Source: a virus
DNA: 30,831 nucleotides
Reading direction: 5' to 3' (one strand)
Virus record (IMG/VR): IMGVR_UViG_3300028553_002403
Span: 1-30,831 of that record
The position numbers were made by a program, and so were the translations under genes. Each line of letters opens with the position of its first letter. The first letter of the stretch is position 1. The notes beneath the pieces are model-generated. The model was not told the origin of the DNA and made no database searches. It saw only the letters and a program-made list of their open reading frames with translations. This document shows, one piece after another, positions 30,614-30,831 of the stretch.

Positions 30614-30831
30614 TTAGAATGTTGTGGGGCCACCAGCTGGGCTACCAGGTGTGGGCATTGGCTCTGTGCCAGCCCCTAATGTAGAAGCAGTTGTTGCGGC
30701 ATTGCCTGTTGCAACATTACTGGTTGCTGCATAATCATTCAGCACGCCTTGCAAGGCACTTACAATTTCGGCTGTTTTCAATTTATGATTCTTCAGAAAA
30801 TTGTGTATGTCCACTTGAGCCCTTTTGACTG
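30614..30831 (-). CDS. Virion-like protein, C-terminal part (start outside window)
   Basis: The frame is open to the right edge (V-K-R-A-Q precedes the GTG at 30814), so the gene probably begins outside. The visible part is a helical segment DIHNFLKNHKLKTAEIVSALQGVLNDY followed by an Ala/Thr/Gly/Pro-rich tail (TEPMPTPGSPAGGPTTF). The tail resembles the low-complexity ends of the late proteins in this window. It converges on 30297-30608 with a 5-bp gap. Confidence 0.55.
   Translation of the reverse strand, partial: VKRAQVDIHNFLKNHKLKTAEIVSALQGVLNDYAATSNVATGNAATTASTLGAGTEPMPTPGSPAGGPTTF

Overview
The window is part of the genome of a large, AT-rich, T4-type tailed phage, probably a marine myovirus. 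The diagnostic block is the minus-strand run uvsY - uvsW - gp55 - gp47 - gp46 (6822 down to 1573). It carries the T4 recombination mediator, the UvsW helicase, the late sigma factor and the SbcCD-like nuclease pair. PhoH, a phage-type QueD and an unknown protein family with the KxDGSP motif also point to the marine relatives of T4. The host cannot be named from this sequence. Both window ends cut through genes.

Layout. 2-307: end of a small membrane protein. 288-1538: GT-B glycosyltransferase. 1573-6822: recombination and late-transcription block. 6857-12961: mostly plus-strand late genes, many with an N-terminus like the T4 capsid-targeting sequence (short M-x-[ST/P]-[FY]-x-x-[FY] start followed by a [LI]-x-E site). 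They include a PD-(D/E)xK-like nuclease candidate, an HxGH nucleotidyltransferase, a ligase-like KxDGSP protein and a retropepsin-like protease. 12974-17354: nucleotide and 7-deazaguanine genes (folE, queD, queE), phoH and a fucosyltransferase-like gene. 17370-21707: a second late cluster with an L,D-transpeptidase-like protein, two Pro/Gln-rich or membrane-associated virion candidates and a P-loop kinase-like protein. 21704-22282: fibre-like structural protein. 22342-28746: a glycan island of six glycosyltransferase-like genes and one methyltransferase, with a GMP reductase inside it. 28757-29488: a SipW-like signal peptidase and two small genes. 29516-29926: a tmRNA (ssrA) gene. 29962-30206: a perfect-palindrome terminator and a small basic gene with unusually high GC and a strong Shine-Dalgarno. 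30297-30831: two small genes.

How it fits together. gp55 is the late sigma factor, and the T4 late-promoter octamer (NATAAATA/NTTAAATA) recurs in the window. In nine cases it lies exactly 4 nt upstream of an ATG or GTG. That geometry puts the transcription start on or next to the start codon, so these late mRNAs should be leaderless. A second class (TATAAT, some with a TTGAxx -35 box) lies 5-7 nt upstream of five non-structural genes and would also give leaderless messages. Downstream genes in operons often have purine-rich Shine-Dalgarno sequences instead. The late class drives most of the capsid-targeting-like genes, which suggests a set of enzymes packaged into the prohead and delivered with the DNA. 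FolE, QueD and QueE make 7-deazaguanine precursors, plausibly for tRNA or DNA modification; QueC and a transferase are not in this window. No tRNA, CRISPR array, insertion sequence or integrase was seen.
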